Assembly: GCA_036389335.1 (NCBI GenBank)
Contig: DASVQC010000032.1
Coordinates: forward strand, 1 to 64,000
Reading direction: 5' to 3'
From: JAIVGV01 sp036389335
Lineage (GTDB): Bacteria; Acidobacteriota; Blastocatellia; Pyrinomonadales; Pyrinomonadaceae
Length of the DNA: 64,000 bases
Part shown: one piece after another, positions 51,734 through 60,542 of the stretch
Numbering within the stretch: the stretch's first letter is position 1
How the letters are laid out: every line of letters begins with the position of its first letter
Notes under the pieces: model-generated
What the model was told of the DNA's origin: nothing
The model's input: the letters and a program-made list of their open reading frames with translations, nothing else
Databases searched by the model: none
Program-made: the position numbers and the translations under genes

Positions 51734-53071
51734 ATGTCAACCCAACTCACCGCCGACAAGTCGCACACCTACGTCAGCGATCTCGCGCGCCACGTGGGCG
51801 AAGAGGTCACGCTGCGCGGCTGGCTCTACAACCTGCGTTCGAGCGGCAAGCTCCTGTTCCCGCAACTGCGCGACGGCACGGGGCTCGTCCAGTGCGTCGT
51901 CTTCAAGAAGAGCGTGCCGGAGGAGGTCTTCGACGCGCTCAAGGGGCTGGGTCAGGAGAGCGCGGTCGTCATCCGCGGGACGGTGCGCGCCGACGAGCGC
52001 GCGCCGGGCGGCTTCGAGATCGACGTGACGCAGGCCGAGGTCGGGCAGGCGGTCGAGGGCTACCCGATCACGCCGAAGGAGCACGGCACCGAGTTCCTGA
52101 TGGATCACCGCCACCTCTGGCTACGCTCGCGCCGCCAGCACGCGATCCTCAAGGTGCGCCACACCGTCGTCCGCGCCGTGCGCGACTTCTTGGACGACGA
52201 CGGCTTCACGCTCTGCGACACGCCGATCCTGACGCCCGCCGCGTGCGAGGGCACGACGACGCTCTTCGAGGTGGACTACTTCGGCGAGGAGAAGGCGTAC
52301 CTCTCGCAGTCCGGCCAGCTCTACAACGAGGCGACCGCCGCGGCGTTCGGCAAAGTCTACTGCTTCGGCCCCACGTTCCGCGCCGAGCGCTCGAAGACGC
52401 GCCGCCACCTCACCGAGTTCTGGATGGTCGAGCCCGAGATGGCCTACGCCACGCTCGACGACGTGATGAGCCTCGCCGAGCGTTTCCTCTCGGCAATCGC
52501 CGCGCGCGTCCTCGAAGAGCGGCAGGAGGAGTTGAAAATCTTAGAGCGCGACACGGCGAAGCTGGAGCTGATCGTGCCGCCGTTCCCGCGCGTGCATTAC
52601 GACGACGCGGTGAAGATGCTCCACGAGGCGCACGAGCGCGGCGAGCTGGAAAACAAGTTCGAGTGGGGCGGCGACTTCGGCGCGCCCGACGAGACCTACA
52701 TCTCGAAGCAGTTCGACAAGCCGGTGATGGTGCACCGCTACCCGGCGGCGGTCAAAGCCTTCTACATGGCGCGCGACCCGGAGCGCGACGACCTCGCCCT
52801 CGGCGTGGACGTGCTCGCCTCCGAAGGCTACGGCGAAGTCATAGGCGGCGGCGAGCGCGCCACCTCCCTCGAATTCTTGGAAGAGCAGCTCAAGATTCAC
52901 GAGCTGCCGCGCGAGGCGTTCGAGTGGTATCTCGACCTGCGCCGCTACGGCAGCGTCCCGCACGCGGGCTTCGGCATGGGCATCGAACGCTGCGTCACCT
53001 GGATGTGCGGCATCGAGCACGTCCGCGAGACCATCCCGTTCCCCCGCATGCTCTACAGGCTCAGACCGTAG
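51734..53071 (+). CDS. asnS: Asparaginyl-tRNA synthetase
   Basis: This 445-residue class II synthetase has an N-terminal OB anticodon-binding domain (about 15-120, VTLRGWLYNLRSSGKLLF). The catalytic core includes FGKVYCFGPTFRAERSKTRRHLTEFWMVEPE, of which FRAERSKTRRHLTEFWM is motif 2, and the C-terminal motif 3, HAGFGMGIERCVTWM. GYGEVIGGGER is the family-specific ATP-site segment. The choice of AsnS over AspS rests on the absence of the bacterial AspS insert and on YLSQSGQLYNEA. It implies direct charging of tRNA-Asn. Confidence 0.94.
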   Translation: MSTQLTADKSHTYVSDLARHVGEEVTLRGWLYNLRSSGKLLFPQLRDGTGLVQCVVFKKSVPEEVFDALKGLGQESAVVIRGTVRADERAPGGFEIDVTQAEVGQAVEGYPITPKEHGTEFLMDHRHLWLRSRRQHAILKVRHTVVRAVRDFLDDDGFTLCDTPILTPAACEGTTTLFEVDYFGEEKAYLSQSGQLYNEATAAAFGKVYCFGPTFRAERSKTRRHLTEFWMVEPEMAYATLDDVMSLAERFLSAIAARVLEERQEELKILERDTAKLELIVPPFPRVHYDDAVKMLHEAHERGELENKFEWGGDFGAPDETYISKQFDKPVMVHRYPAAVKAFYMARDPERDDLALGVDVLASEGYGEVIGGGERATSLEFLEEQLKIHELPREAFEWYLDLRRYGSVPHAGFGMGIERCVTWMCGIEHVRETIPFPRMLYRLRP

Positions 53072-53079
53072 CCCGGGTT

Positions 53080-53811
53080 ATGAAAAGAAATCTCGTCCTC
53101 ACTCTGGCTCTGGTTTTCGGGACGAACTGTTCGAGTCGTTCGGCTTCGCGGGTTAACAAGATTACGAAGGAGAATCGGGACGCGGTACAAGCGGCGGCGA
53201 GCGCGACGCCTACGCCCGCGGAGAAGGTGAGCGAATTTTCGGGGGGTACTAAAAAGACTAAAGACGTGCCCCCTGAATTCAGCGGGATCGATTTCAGGAA
53301 CCACACGTATCCGATCTCTTCCACGCGGGACTGGAGGAACAGCCGAACCACCCTGATAGACGGGAGCTACGAACATGCGGATCGGAAAGAAGCCAGTTTC
53401 GGCACGTTGGACTTCAAAGACGTCGAATACGAAGATGTAGACGGCGACGGGAAGAAGGAGGCGATTGTCCAACTCGTCCAAGTTGAGTGCGGCGCGTCGT
53501 GTGACGGCGGAGCTATTCTGTTTTACTTCTACGCGATTCAACGAGGTAAGCTGACCCTGTTACGGCGTATCAGCACGGGCAGCCTCGCTTACGGCTGCGG
53601 GCTCAAGTCCTTCACTCCCGGCAAGGGGACGTTGACCTTCGAAGTGTTCAGGGAGTGCTCTTACAGTGGCGGCGCGTTCGACAGTAAACAACAGCTCGGT
53701 AAGTTCGAGGCACACGAGTTCACGCGCTTCACGTTCGATGTCGCCCGGGGAAGATTCGCGCTGAAAAAGAGAGAAGTGCTCCCCAACCCTTCGGGTGAGG
53801 TTCTACACTGA
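53080..53811 (+). CDS. Lipoprotein of unknown function
   Basis: The 243-residue product begins 8 bp after asnS. Its signal ends with a lipobox at TNC (lipidated Cys17). The mature N-terminus is flexible (Ala, Thr, Pro). Residues about 110-240 form a beta domain that includes DVDGDGKKEAIVQLV, an FG-GAP-like calcium-binding loop, and four cysteines that may pair (VECGASCDGG and AYGCG). Its codon use is less GC-rich than asnS. It probably sits on the outer or cytoplasmic membrane facing the periplasm. I do not recognise the family. Confidence 0.75.
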   Translation: MKRNLVLTLALVFGTNCSSRSASRVNKITKENRDAVQAAASATPTPAEKVSEFSGGTKKTKDVPPEFSGIDFRNHTYPISSTRDWRNSRTTLIDGSYEHADRKEASFGTLDFKDVEYEDVDGDGKKEAIVQLVQVECGASCDGGAILFYFYAIQRGKLTLLRRISTGSLAYGCGLKSFTPGKGTLTFEVFRECSYSGGAFDSKQQLGKFEAHEFTRFTFDVARGRFALKKREVLPNPSGEVLH

Positions 53812-53829
53812 GCACGGTTAAGTGTAGCG

Positions 53830-54384
53830 ATGAGTGACGGGAAGAAAGAGCAGATCGTTACTATCTTCGGGGGCGCGAAGTGCGCCGAAGGCTCCGCCGA
53901 GTACGCGCAGGCGCGGCGCGCGGGCGAACTCCTCGCCGCGGGCGGGTTCACGATCTGCACGGGCGGCTATCTGGGCGTGATGGAGGCGGCGAGCCGGGGG
54001 GCGAGGGAGCGGGGCGGGCGCGTGCTCGGCATCGTGATGAACCAGTTCAAGGGCGAGCCGAACCGCTACCTGACGGACAAGGTCGCGTCGGCGCATTTTT
54101 ACGAGCGGCTGCAACACCTGATCACGCGCTCGGTCGGCTTCATCGCCGTCCGCGGCGGGATGGGCACGGTGACGGAGTTGTCGCTCGTGTGGAACAAGAT
54201 TCAGACTCGCGTCATCGAGCCGCGACCGCTGGTGCTGATGGGCGACTGCTGGCCCCCGGTCGTCGCCTGCTGGCGCGAGCACCTCGCCGTCAGCGAGGCG
54301 GACGTTTCGCTGCTCGACTTCGCGGCGACGCCCGAGGAGGCCGTCGCCATCATCACGGAAAAATCGAAAGGGGTCGTCATATGA
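53830..54384 (+). CDS. LOG-family protein (putative nucleotide phosphoribohydrolase)
   Basis: The 184-residue Rossmann-like protein has GGYLGVMEAASRGA and VRGGMGTVTEL, the positions that in LOG proteins read PGGxGTxxE; the proline is replaced by Arg here. Relatives cleave nucleoside 5'-monophosphates to free base and ribose 5-phosphate, and some make cytokinins. The substitution could change substrate choice. It overlaps the next gene by 4 bp, so the two are coupled in translation. Confidence 0.85.
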   Translation: MSDGKKEQIVTIFGGAKCAEGSAEYAQARRAGELLAAGGFTICTGGYLGVMEAASRGARERGGRVLGIVMNQFKGEPNRYLTDKVASAHFYERLQHLITRSVGFIAVRGGMGTVTELSLVWNKIQTRVIEPRPLVLMGDCWPPVVACWREHLAVSEADVSLLDFAATPEEAVAIITEKSKGVVI

Positions 54385-55361
54385 ATTGCCCTAATTGCAA
54401 CGCGCCGCTTTTGCCGAACGCGCAGTTCTGCGGCGCGTGCGGGACGAAACTGTCGGCGCAGGCGGGCGCGCCAGCCGGGGGCGGCCAGCCCGCGGGCGGG
54501 GCCTCGGATTACACTTCGGGCGGCGTCGCGGGCTACGCCGCGGGCGGCCCGACGGGTTACGCGCAGGGCGGCGCGCAGAATTATTCGTCGGGCGGCGCGG
54601 CGGGGCGCGGCATACACATCGACGAGGACGCGCGCGGCACGGGGCGCGGCTACAGCTACGAAATCCTGCACCAGCCCGCGTTCGCGTTAGCCGTCGTGCA
54701 GTTGCAGGCCGAGCAGTCGATCATGGCCGAGTCGGGCGCGATGGTCTCGATGAGCGCGAACGTCGAGTTGCAGTCGCAGATGAAGGGCGGGCTGCTCGGC
54801 GCTTTGAAGCGCACGGTCGGGGGCGAGTCGGCGTTCGTCTCGACGTTCACGGCGCGCGGCGCGGCGGGCGAGGTCAGCTTCGCGCCGGGCGGCCCCGGCG
54901 ACATCGCCGCCATCGAGATGGCGAATCAGACCTTCTTCGTCCAGTCGAGCTCTTACCTCGCGGGCGACGCCGGGTTAGTCGTCGATACGCGGTGGGGCGG
55001 CGCGAAATCTTTCTTCGGCGGCGAGGGGCTGTTCGTGTTGCAGGTGACGGGGACGGGGCTCCTCCTCGTCTCGTCCTTCGGCGCGATCCACCGCAAGCGT
55101 CTTCAGGCGGGCGAGCGCTACGTCGTCGACACCGGGCACCTCGTCGCGTGGGAGGGGACGACGCAGTACACTCTGCGTAAGGCGGCTGCCGGCTTCTTCC
55201 GCAGCATGGTGAGCGGCGAGGGCGTGGTCGCGGAGTTCACGGGGCCGGGGGAGATTCTGATCCAGACGCGCAACCTCGCCGCCTTCGCCGGGCTGTTGAA
55301 GCCCTTCTTCCCCACGCAGTCGGGCGGCGGCAGCGGCTTCAACATCAACCTCGGCAGTTGA
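54381..55361 (+). CDS. Zinc-ribbon AIM24-family protein
   Basis: The 326-residue product starts with a zinc ribbon (CPNC at 3-6 and CGAC at 17-20), then a Gly/Tyr/Ala-rich linker with repeated GGxxxYxxGG-like units (about 30-75). Residues 90-320 are the AIM24/TerD-like beta fold: QSIMAESGAMVSMSANVELQ, GLLVVSS-like segments near residue 230 and a C-terminal GEILIQTRNLAAF. The function of bacterial AIM24 proteins is unclear; the yeast protein helps mitochondrial inner-membrane architecture. Coupling to the LOG gene is not common knowledge. Confidence 0.85.
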   Translation: MNCPNCNAPLLPNAQFCGACGTKLSAQAGAPAGGGQPAGGASDYTSGGVAGYAAGGPTGYAQGGAQNYSSGGAAGRGIHIDEDARGTGRGYSYEILHQPAFALAVVQLQAEQSIMAESGAMVSMSANVELQSQMKGGLLGALKRTVGGESAFVSTFTARGAAGEVSFAPGGPGDIAAIEMANQTFFVQSSSYLAGDAGLVVDTRWGGAKSFFGGEGLFVLQVTGTGLLLVSSFGAIHRKRLQAGERYVVDTGHLVAWEGTTQYTLRKAAAGFFRSMVSGEGVVAEFTGPGEILIQTRNLAAFAGLLKPFFPTQSGGGSGFNINLGS

Positions 55362-55386
55362 TCTGGCGCGCGCGAAGGGACGTATA

Positions 55387-56352
55387 GTGACGACTCTGAT
55401 CGAGCAGCCTAAGGGTTCGGTGACGAGCCGCCTGCCGGGCGAGGGGCGGCGCGTGAGCGTGCTCGGCGCGCCGCTCGGCTTCGGGGCGGGCACCGCCGGG
55501 GTCGATCTCGGCCCCGCGGCGATGCGCGTCGCGCGCCTGACGCTGCGCATCGCGCAGCTCGGCTACGAGGTGCGCGACATGGGCGATCTGCGCTTCGAGC
55601 CCCCGCGGCAGGCCGCGCAGCCGCAGGACAAGGCGAAGTATCTGGCCGAGATCGCCGCGGGCTGCGAGACGATCGCGGCGGAGGTCGAGAAGATACTGCG
55701 CGCGGGCGAGTTTCCCGTCGTGCTCGGCGGCGACCACTCGATCGCGGCGGGGTCTGTGGCGGGCGTCGCCAAAGTCGCGCGCGAGCGCGGCGGGCAGATC
55801 GGCCTCGTCTGGTTCGACGCGCACGCCGACATGAACACGCCGGAGACGACCATGTCGGGCAACGTCCACGGGATGCCGCTCGCCGCGCTGCTGGGCTACG
55901 GCGCGCGCGAGCTGACGCACGTCGCGGGCTTCGCGCCCAAACTCGATCCGCGCTACTGCGCGCACGTGGGCGCGCGCGACCTCGATCCGGCGGAGCGCGA
56001 GCTGATCCGCCGCCTCGGCATGCGCTTCTTCACGATGCGCGAGATCGACGAGCGCGGGATGAGCGCGGTGATGGACGAGGCCCTCGGCGTCGCGCGCCTC
56101 GCGCCGGGCGGCTACCACGTGACGCTCGACGTGGACGCGCTCGACCCCGGCGACGCGCCCGGCTCGGGCACGGTCGTGCGCGGCGGGCTCACCTACCGCG
56201 AGGCGCACCTCGCGATGGAGAAGATCGCGGAGGCGGGCGGCATGATCGCGCTCGAAGTCGTCGAGATCAACACCGCGCTCGACGTCAACAACCGCACCTC
56301 CGAACTCGGCGTCGAGCTGATCCTCTCCGCGCTCGGCAAGACGATTTTATAA
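55387..56352 (+). CDS. rocF: Arginase
   Basis: This 321-residue manganese enzyme hydrolyses arginine to ornithine and urea. Metal ligands occur in GGDHSIAAGS, WFDAHADMN and DVDALDPGDAPGSGT, in the usual order. The start is a GTG at 55387, preceded by GAAGGGA; no ATG is close. EVVEINTALD and TSELGVELILSALG close the fold. Agmatinase is less likely, given the arginase-type HADMNTPETTMSGNVHGMP stretch (HADMNTPETTMSGN). Confidence 0.93.
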   Translation: MTTLIEQPKGSVTSRLPGEGRRVSVLGAPLGFGAGTAGVDLGPAAMRVARLTLRIAQLGYEVRDMGDLRFEPPRQAAQPQDKAKYLAEIAAGCETIAAEVEKILRAGEFPVVLGGDHSIAAGSVAGVAKVARERGGQIGLVWFDAHADMNTPETTMSGNVHGMPLAALLGYGARELTHVAGFAPKLDPRYCAHVGARDLDPAERELIRRLGMRFFTMREIDERGMSAVMDEALGVARLAPGGYHVTLDVDALDPGDAPGSGTVVRGGLTYREAHLAMEKIAEAGGMIALEVVEINTALDVNNRTSELGVELILSALGKTIL

Positions 56353-56446
56353 GTGACAGGTGGCGGGTGATGGGTGACAGGTGACGGGTGACAAGTAAGA
56401 ACAAGTTTTTGATTTACTTGTCACCCGTCACCTGTCACCTGTCACG
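56353..56446. repeat. Heptad palindromic element, GTGACAG word
   Basis: The left arm (56353-56396) and right arm (56416-56446) pair across a 19-bp AT-rich loop. The element begins right after the arginase stop and ends just before the AAGGAG of ddl. Confidence 0.87.
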
Positions 56447-56460
56447 GCTTTAAGGAGTTT

Positions 56461-57597
56461 GTGTTGGCGAACAAGATCAGGGTCGGCGTCATCTTCGGGG
56501 GTCGTTCGGGCGAGCACGAGGTCTCGGTGCGTTCGGCGCGCTCGGTGATCGACGCCGTCGACCGAGAGAGGTACGAGATCATCCCCGTCGCGATCTCGAA
56601 GGAGGGGCGGTGGCTCTCGCCCGCGGCGTCGGTCGCGCTGCTGCCCGCCGAGACCGGGCGTCAGGTGTCTACGAAAATCGGCGGGCGGCGCGAGTCTCTG
56701 ACCATCGTCGGCGATCCTTCGCGCGAGGGGCTGGTCGCGCTCGACGGGGGCGGCGAGAGGTCTGCTTCGTTGCCTTTCGACGTGATCTTCCCCGTGCTGC
56801 ACGGGACTTACGGCGAGGACGGGACGATTCAGGGGCTCTTGGAGATGGCGGGCGTGCCTTACGTCGGCTGCGGCGTGCTGGCGTCGGCGACGGGGATGGA
56901 CAAGGTCACGATGAAGGCCCTGTTCGAGCGCGCGGGGCTGCCCGTCTGCCGCTACACGTGGCTGCTGCGGTCGGAGTGGGAGGGCGGGCGCGAGGCGGCG
57001 GCGCGCCGGGTGGCGCGCGAGATCGGCTACCCGTGCTTCGTCAAGCCCGCGAACCTCGGCTCGTCCGTGGGCGTCTCGAAGGCGACGGATCGCAGGTCGC
57101 TCGAAGCGGCCATCGACACGGCGGCGCGCTTCGACCGAAAGATCATCGTCGAAGAGGGCCTGGACGCGCGCGAGATCGAGTGCGCCGTTCTGGGCAACGA
57201 AGACCCGCGGGCGAGCCTGCCCGGCGAGTACGTCGTCCACGACGCGCGCGGCGCGTTCCTCGACTACACGGAGAAGTACAGCGACACGGGCCACGTCGAG
57301 TTCGTCACGCCCGCGCCGCTCAACAAGGCGCTGACGCGCAGGGTTCAAGCCATCGCGGTCGAGGCGTTCAAGGCGCTCGACTGTTCGGGCCTCTCGCGCG
57401 TCGATTTCTTCCTGCGGCGCGACACCAAGGAGCTGCTCGTCAACGAGCTGAACACCTGCCCCGGCCTGACGGACGTTTCCGGCTACCCCAAAATGTGGCA
57501 GGCGTCGGGGCTCGACTTCTCGCAGGTCATCGACCGCCTCATCGAACTCGCCCTCGCGCGCCACCGCGACAAGTCGCGCAACCAGACGAGCATTTGA
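56461..57597 (+). CDS. ddl: D-alanine--D-alanine ligase
   Basis: This 378-residue ATP-grasp enzyme makes the D-Ala-D-Ala terminus of peptidoglycan precursors. Signatures are VIFGGRSGEHEVSVRSA, HGTYGEDGTIQGLLE, GYPCFVKPANLGSSVGVSK and LNTCPGLTDVSGYPKMW. The start could be the GTG at 56461 or the TTG at 56464; AAGGAG lies 3 or 6 bp upstream respectively, so the TTG has slightly better spacing. The gene is isolated between two heptad elements. Confidence 0.96.
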   Translation: MLANKIRVGVIFGGRSGEHEVSVRSARSVIDAVDRERYEIIPVAISKEGRWLSPAASVALLPAETGRQVSTKIGGRRESLTIVGDPSREGLVALDGGGERSASLPFDVIFPVLHGTYGEDGTIQGLLEMAGVPYVGCGVLASATGMDKVTMKALFERAGLPVCRYTWLLRSEWEGGREAAARRVAREIGYPCFVKPANLGSSVGVSKATDRRSLEAAIDTAARFDRKIIVEEGLDAREIECAVLGNEDPRASLPGEYVVHDARGAFLDYTEKYSDTGHVEFVTPAPLNKALTRRVQAIAVEAFKALDCSGLSRVDFFLRRDTKELLVNELNTCPGLTDVSGYPKMWQASGLDFSQVIDRLIELALARHRDKSRNQTSI

Positions 57598-57600
57598 AAG

Positions 57601-57799
57601 CCGTGACGGGTGACAGGTGACAGGTGACAAGAAAGTGATGGGTGATGAGTGATGCGTGATGAGTGATAGGTGATGAGCAACAAGCCTCTACTCATCATTC
57701 ATCACCCGTTACCCGTCACCCGTCACATCTTCCCCGTCACCTGTCACGGTTCACCGTTCACGGCTTTCCCTTGTCACCCGTCACGGTTCACGGTTCACT
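57601..57799. repeat. Very large compound heptad palindrome between convergent genes
   Basis: GTGACAG words (57601-57630) are followed by GTGATGA-type words (57636-57678). After a short loop come complements of the second word (57689-57706) and then several blocks of complements of the first (57707-57799). It reaches into the stop-codon region of the minus-strand membrane protein. Confidence 0.87.
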
Positions 57800-58498
57800 G
57801 TCTTTCGGCATCTCCTCGCCGTTCCACTCGTACTGCGCGGCGACGATGAGGGGGAGGAGCCGCTTGTAGAAGCGGACGGAGTAGAGGAGGTAGGCGGCGG
57901 CGCAGAGCGACTGGGCGAGGCCGAGCGCGACGTGGAGGTCGCGCCCGATGAAGAGCTGGGGCGAGCGCCGGATGAGGAGCGCGGCGGCGGCGCTGAAGGC
58001 GACGGCGGTCGGCATGAGCAGCCGGACGTTGAGAAGCTGCTCGCGCTCGACCTCGTGCAAGAGGCGTTTGGCGCCCGGCAGGTTGTACTCGGCGAGGCGG
58101 CGGCGGATCATCCCGAGATCGAGCGCGAAGAGGAGCCAGATGCTCGCGCCGTAGGCGGCGGTGAGGGCGAACCAGCGCTGCGGGGCGGCGAGCTGCGAGA
58201 AGAGCACGCACTCGACGAGCGTGCTCGCGACGTAGAGGAAGTTGTGGCCCACTTCGAGGGGCCAGCGGATGACCGTGAAGGTGTGGAGCAGCGAGCGCGA
58301 CCAGAACAGGAGGATGACGACGAGGCCGGAGAAGACGTAAGGGGCGAAGCGCAGGTCGAGCTCGGTCGCGACGGCGACGCTCGGCGGGACGAGGACGGAG
58401 AGGGCGACGCCCTGCACGATGCTGACGAGCGTCAGCTCGACGGTCATCACGAGCGAGTCGAGTTCCTTGACGGTGAAGCTCTGCTCTTTGATCTTCAC
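57788..58498 (-). CDS. Integral membrane protein of unknown function
   Basis: The 236-residue product has about six hydrophobic segments: 17-38, 52-72, 84-103, 112-130, 158-178 and 188-208. Charged patches lie at the N-terminus and around 140-155 (LLHEVEREQLLN). There is no signal peptide and no recognised domain. It lies 78 bp downstream of the Lys-rich zinc protein gene on the same strand. Its stop codon lies in the terminal part of the compound heptad element. Confidence 0.72.
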   Translation of the reverse strand: MKIKEQSFTVKELDSLVMTVELTLVSIVQGVALSVLVPPSVAVATELDLRFAPYVFSGLVVILLFWSRSLLHTFTVIRWPLEVGHNFLYVASTLVECVLFSQLAAPQRWFALTAAYGASIWLLFALDLGMIRRRLAEYNLPGAKRLLHEVEREQLLNVRLLMPTAVAFSAAAALLIRRSPQLFIGRDLHVALGLAQSLCAAAYLLYSVRFYKRLLPLIVAAQYEWNGEEMPKDSEP

Positions 58499-58576
58499 GG
58501 GGCAGCGTCCTTCAGCCGCGCGAGGTGGGCGTGTCGAGAGAATGTGCGTGCGCGCGGCGAAGCGGCCCGCGCCGCC

Positions 58577-59683
58577 TCAGGCGTAATGCGCGTAGACGGT
58601 CTTCACCTGGTCGAGGAAGTCGCGGCGGTCGAGAAAGTAGTGGAGCTTGACGGCCTCGTCGCCGCCGGTGAGCAGCTCGATCAGTTTTTCCAGCACGTCG
58701 AACTGATCGCGCTCGGCGACGCCGCGCGCGTCGAGGTAGCCGGTCTGCCGCAGACGCCGCACCAGCTCTTGCAGCGTCAGGCGGCCTTCGAGCGTGACGC
58801 CGCCGTGGGCGTGCGCGCGGCTGACGAGGTACTGCACGAGCAGCGCGTCGCCGTAGAGGGCGGGCGAGAGGAAGAGGCGCGCGCCGTCGCGCTCCCACCC
58901 CTCCGCCAGACGCTGCGAGCGGCGCACGGAGCGCAGGCCCGCGAAGACCCCCGCCCAGTCGGTCGCGGGCTCGGCGCGTTCGAGGTAGGCGCGCGTCGCT
59001 TCGAGGAGCCAGCCCTCTTCGGCGAAGTCGAGGCGGCGACCGAGGGCGTCGAGCCACCGGAAGAAGACGGCGCGGCGCGTGGACTTCTCGTCGGAGATTT
59101 GAAATTGATCGTCGGCCTTCGGGAGCGACTTGACGAGGGCGCGCCGCGGGCCGTCGGTGAGCTTCGAGCCCTCGACGCGGTGGAGCGTGAAGCGCGCGTG
59201 CCAGCGCTTGGCGGCGTCGCAGTGCGGGCAGCGCGGGTGCTTCTCGTCGCTGTCGAAGTAGGGGCGCGCGGGCGCGTCGGCGGTCAACTCCTGCGGCGAG
59301 GGCGCGTGACGTTTGATCTCGGAGTAGGCGGTGCGGGGCGCGAGCCCGAGCTGCCCGGTGAAGAGATCGAAGATGCAGGCGAGGCAGACGAGCCGCGTGT
59401 GGGTGACGAGCGCGCCCGCGGGGAACCCGCCGAGATCGATCTCCCGGCCCTTCGCCGCCGCCGCCTCCGGCTTCTTCGCCGCGGCCCCGGCCTTCTTCGG
59501 CGCGGGCGCGCTCTTCTTCGGCGCGGATGCGCTCTTCTTCGGCGCGGGCGCGGGTTTCTTCGGCGTCGCGCCGCGCTTCTTCGCGGGGGCCGCGGACTTC
59601 TTCGCGGGGGCCACACTCTTCTTCGGCGCGGTCGCGCCCTTCTTGCCCCCGCTCGTGTTACGTTTCTTACTCGCAGTCGCCAT
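58577..59683 (-). CDS. Zinc-finger-like protein with a histone-H1-like Lys/Ala/Pro N-terminal tail
   Basis: Residues 1-78 of this 368-residue protein are a low-complexity tail of repeated APKKSA/PAKK units, like histone H1 tails and the bacterial AlgP and HctB proteins, and should bind DNA or polyphosphate non-specifically. The remainder (80-368) is not recognised. It contains a possible zinc site made from CLAC at about 100 and CPHC at about 150, and ends in a helical region with HYFLDRRDFLDQVKTVYAHY. The tail is encoded by highly repetitive DNA, so its length may vary between strains. Confidence 0.7.
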   Translation of the reverse strand: MATASKKRNTSGGKKGATAPKKSVAPAKKSAAPAKKRGATPKKPAPAPKKSASAPKKSAPAPKKAGAAAKKPEAAAAKGREIDLGGFPAGALVTHTRLVCLACIFDLFTGQLGLAPRTAYSEIKRHAPSPQELTADAPARPYFDSDEKHPRCPHCDAAKRWHARFTLHRVEGSKLTDGPRRALVKSLPKADDQFQISDEKSTRRAVFFRWLDALGRRLDFAEEGWLLEATRAYLERAEPATDWAGVFAGLRSVRRSQRLAEGWERDGARLFLSPALYGDALLVQYLVSRAHAHGGVTLEGRLTLQELVRRLRQTGYLDARGVAERDQFDVLEKLIELLTGGDEAVKLHYFLDRRDFLDQVKTVYAHYA

Positions 59684-59746
59684 GCGTGTATTCTAACTTG
59701 AGTCGGCGGCTTCACGGCAACGCGCCGCGCGTTTAAATGATCGACG

Positions 59747-60394
59747 ATGAGTGACGAGAGTCCATCCGCGCCGACGCCGATCCTCGCTGACGGCGAGGGG
59801 GCGCGCGAACGCGCGCGCGCTCTCGTCGGGCGCGGCGGCGTCGTCGGCTTCCGCACGGACACTTTTTACGGTCTCGGCGCGAACCCGCTCGACGCGGCGG
59901 CGGTGCGCGCCGTCAACGAGCTGAAGGGGAGGGAAGGCAAGCCCGTCCTCGTCGTCGTGAGCGACGCCGAAGACGCCGCGCGCCTCGCCGGGGCGCGGAC
60001 GGAAGCGTTCCGCCGGCTCGCGGCCCGGTTCTGGGCGGGCGCGCTGACGCTCGTCGCCGAAGCGCGCGCGGGCGTGCCCGAAGAGTTGACGGCAGGGACG
60101 GGCACGGTCGGAGTACGCCTCCCGGCGGACGAGGCGGTGCGCGCGTTCGTGCGCGCGTGCGGCGGCGCGCTCACGGCGACGAGCGCGAACCTCGCCGGGC
60201 GGCCTCCGGCGCGCAGCGCGCAGGAAGTTTTGTCGGCGTTCCCGCGGGGGCTCGATCTGATCGTCGACGGCGGCGCGACGCTCGCCGAAGCGCCTTCGAC
60301 CGTCGTCGACGTGACGGGCGGCGCGGCGCGGCTCATACGCGAGGGCGCGATCCCGTGGCGCGAGATCGAAGCGGCGCTCGCACGGCCCGAATGA
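59747..60394 (+). CDS. tsaC: YrdC/Sua5-family threonylcarbamoyl-AMP synthase
   Basis: This 215-residue enzyme makes threonylcarbamoyl-AMP for the t6A37 modification of tRNAs that read ANN codons. Signatures are GGVVGFRTDTFYGLGANP, ELKGREGKPVLVVV, RFWAGALTLV, GTVGVRLP and LTATSANLAGRPPA. The C-terminal STVVDVTGGAARLIREGAI is typical. It lacks the extra Sua5 domain. The gene stands alone, divergent from the Lys-tailed protein. Confidence 0.92.
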   Translation: MSDESPSAPTPILADGEGARERARALVGRGGVVGFRTDTFYGLGANPLDAAAVRAVNELKGREGKPVLVVVSDAEDAARLAGARTEAFRRLAARFWAGALTLVAEARAGVPEELTAGTGTVGVRLPADEAVRAFVRACGGALTATSANLAGRPPARSAQEVLSAFPRGLDLIVDGGATLAEAPSTVVDVTGGAARLIREGAIPWREIEAALARPE

Positions 60395-60429
60395 CGAGAC
60401 GGCGCGCGCGTCTGAAAATAAAATAGATT

Positions 60430-60500
60430 CACCACGGAGGGCACGGGAGGGGGCGCGGAGATTTGATCTTCTCCGCGCCCCCTCCGTGCCCTCCGTGGTG
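60430..60500. repeat. Palindromic element, CTCCGTG word (family B)
   Basis: A 31-bp left arm (60430-60460) and a 30-bp right arm (60471-60500) are complementary apart from one extra C. The loop is 10 bp. It lies between convergent genes and could terminate both, but other copies in non-terminator positions suggest another function. Confidence 0.87.
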
Positions 60501-60542
60501 TGTCCTGTTGTTTTTGACCGATCAGCTCGGAGGCTCAGACCT

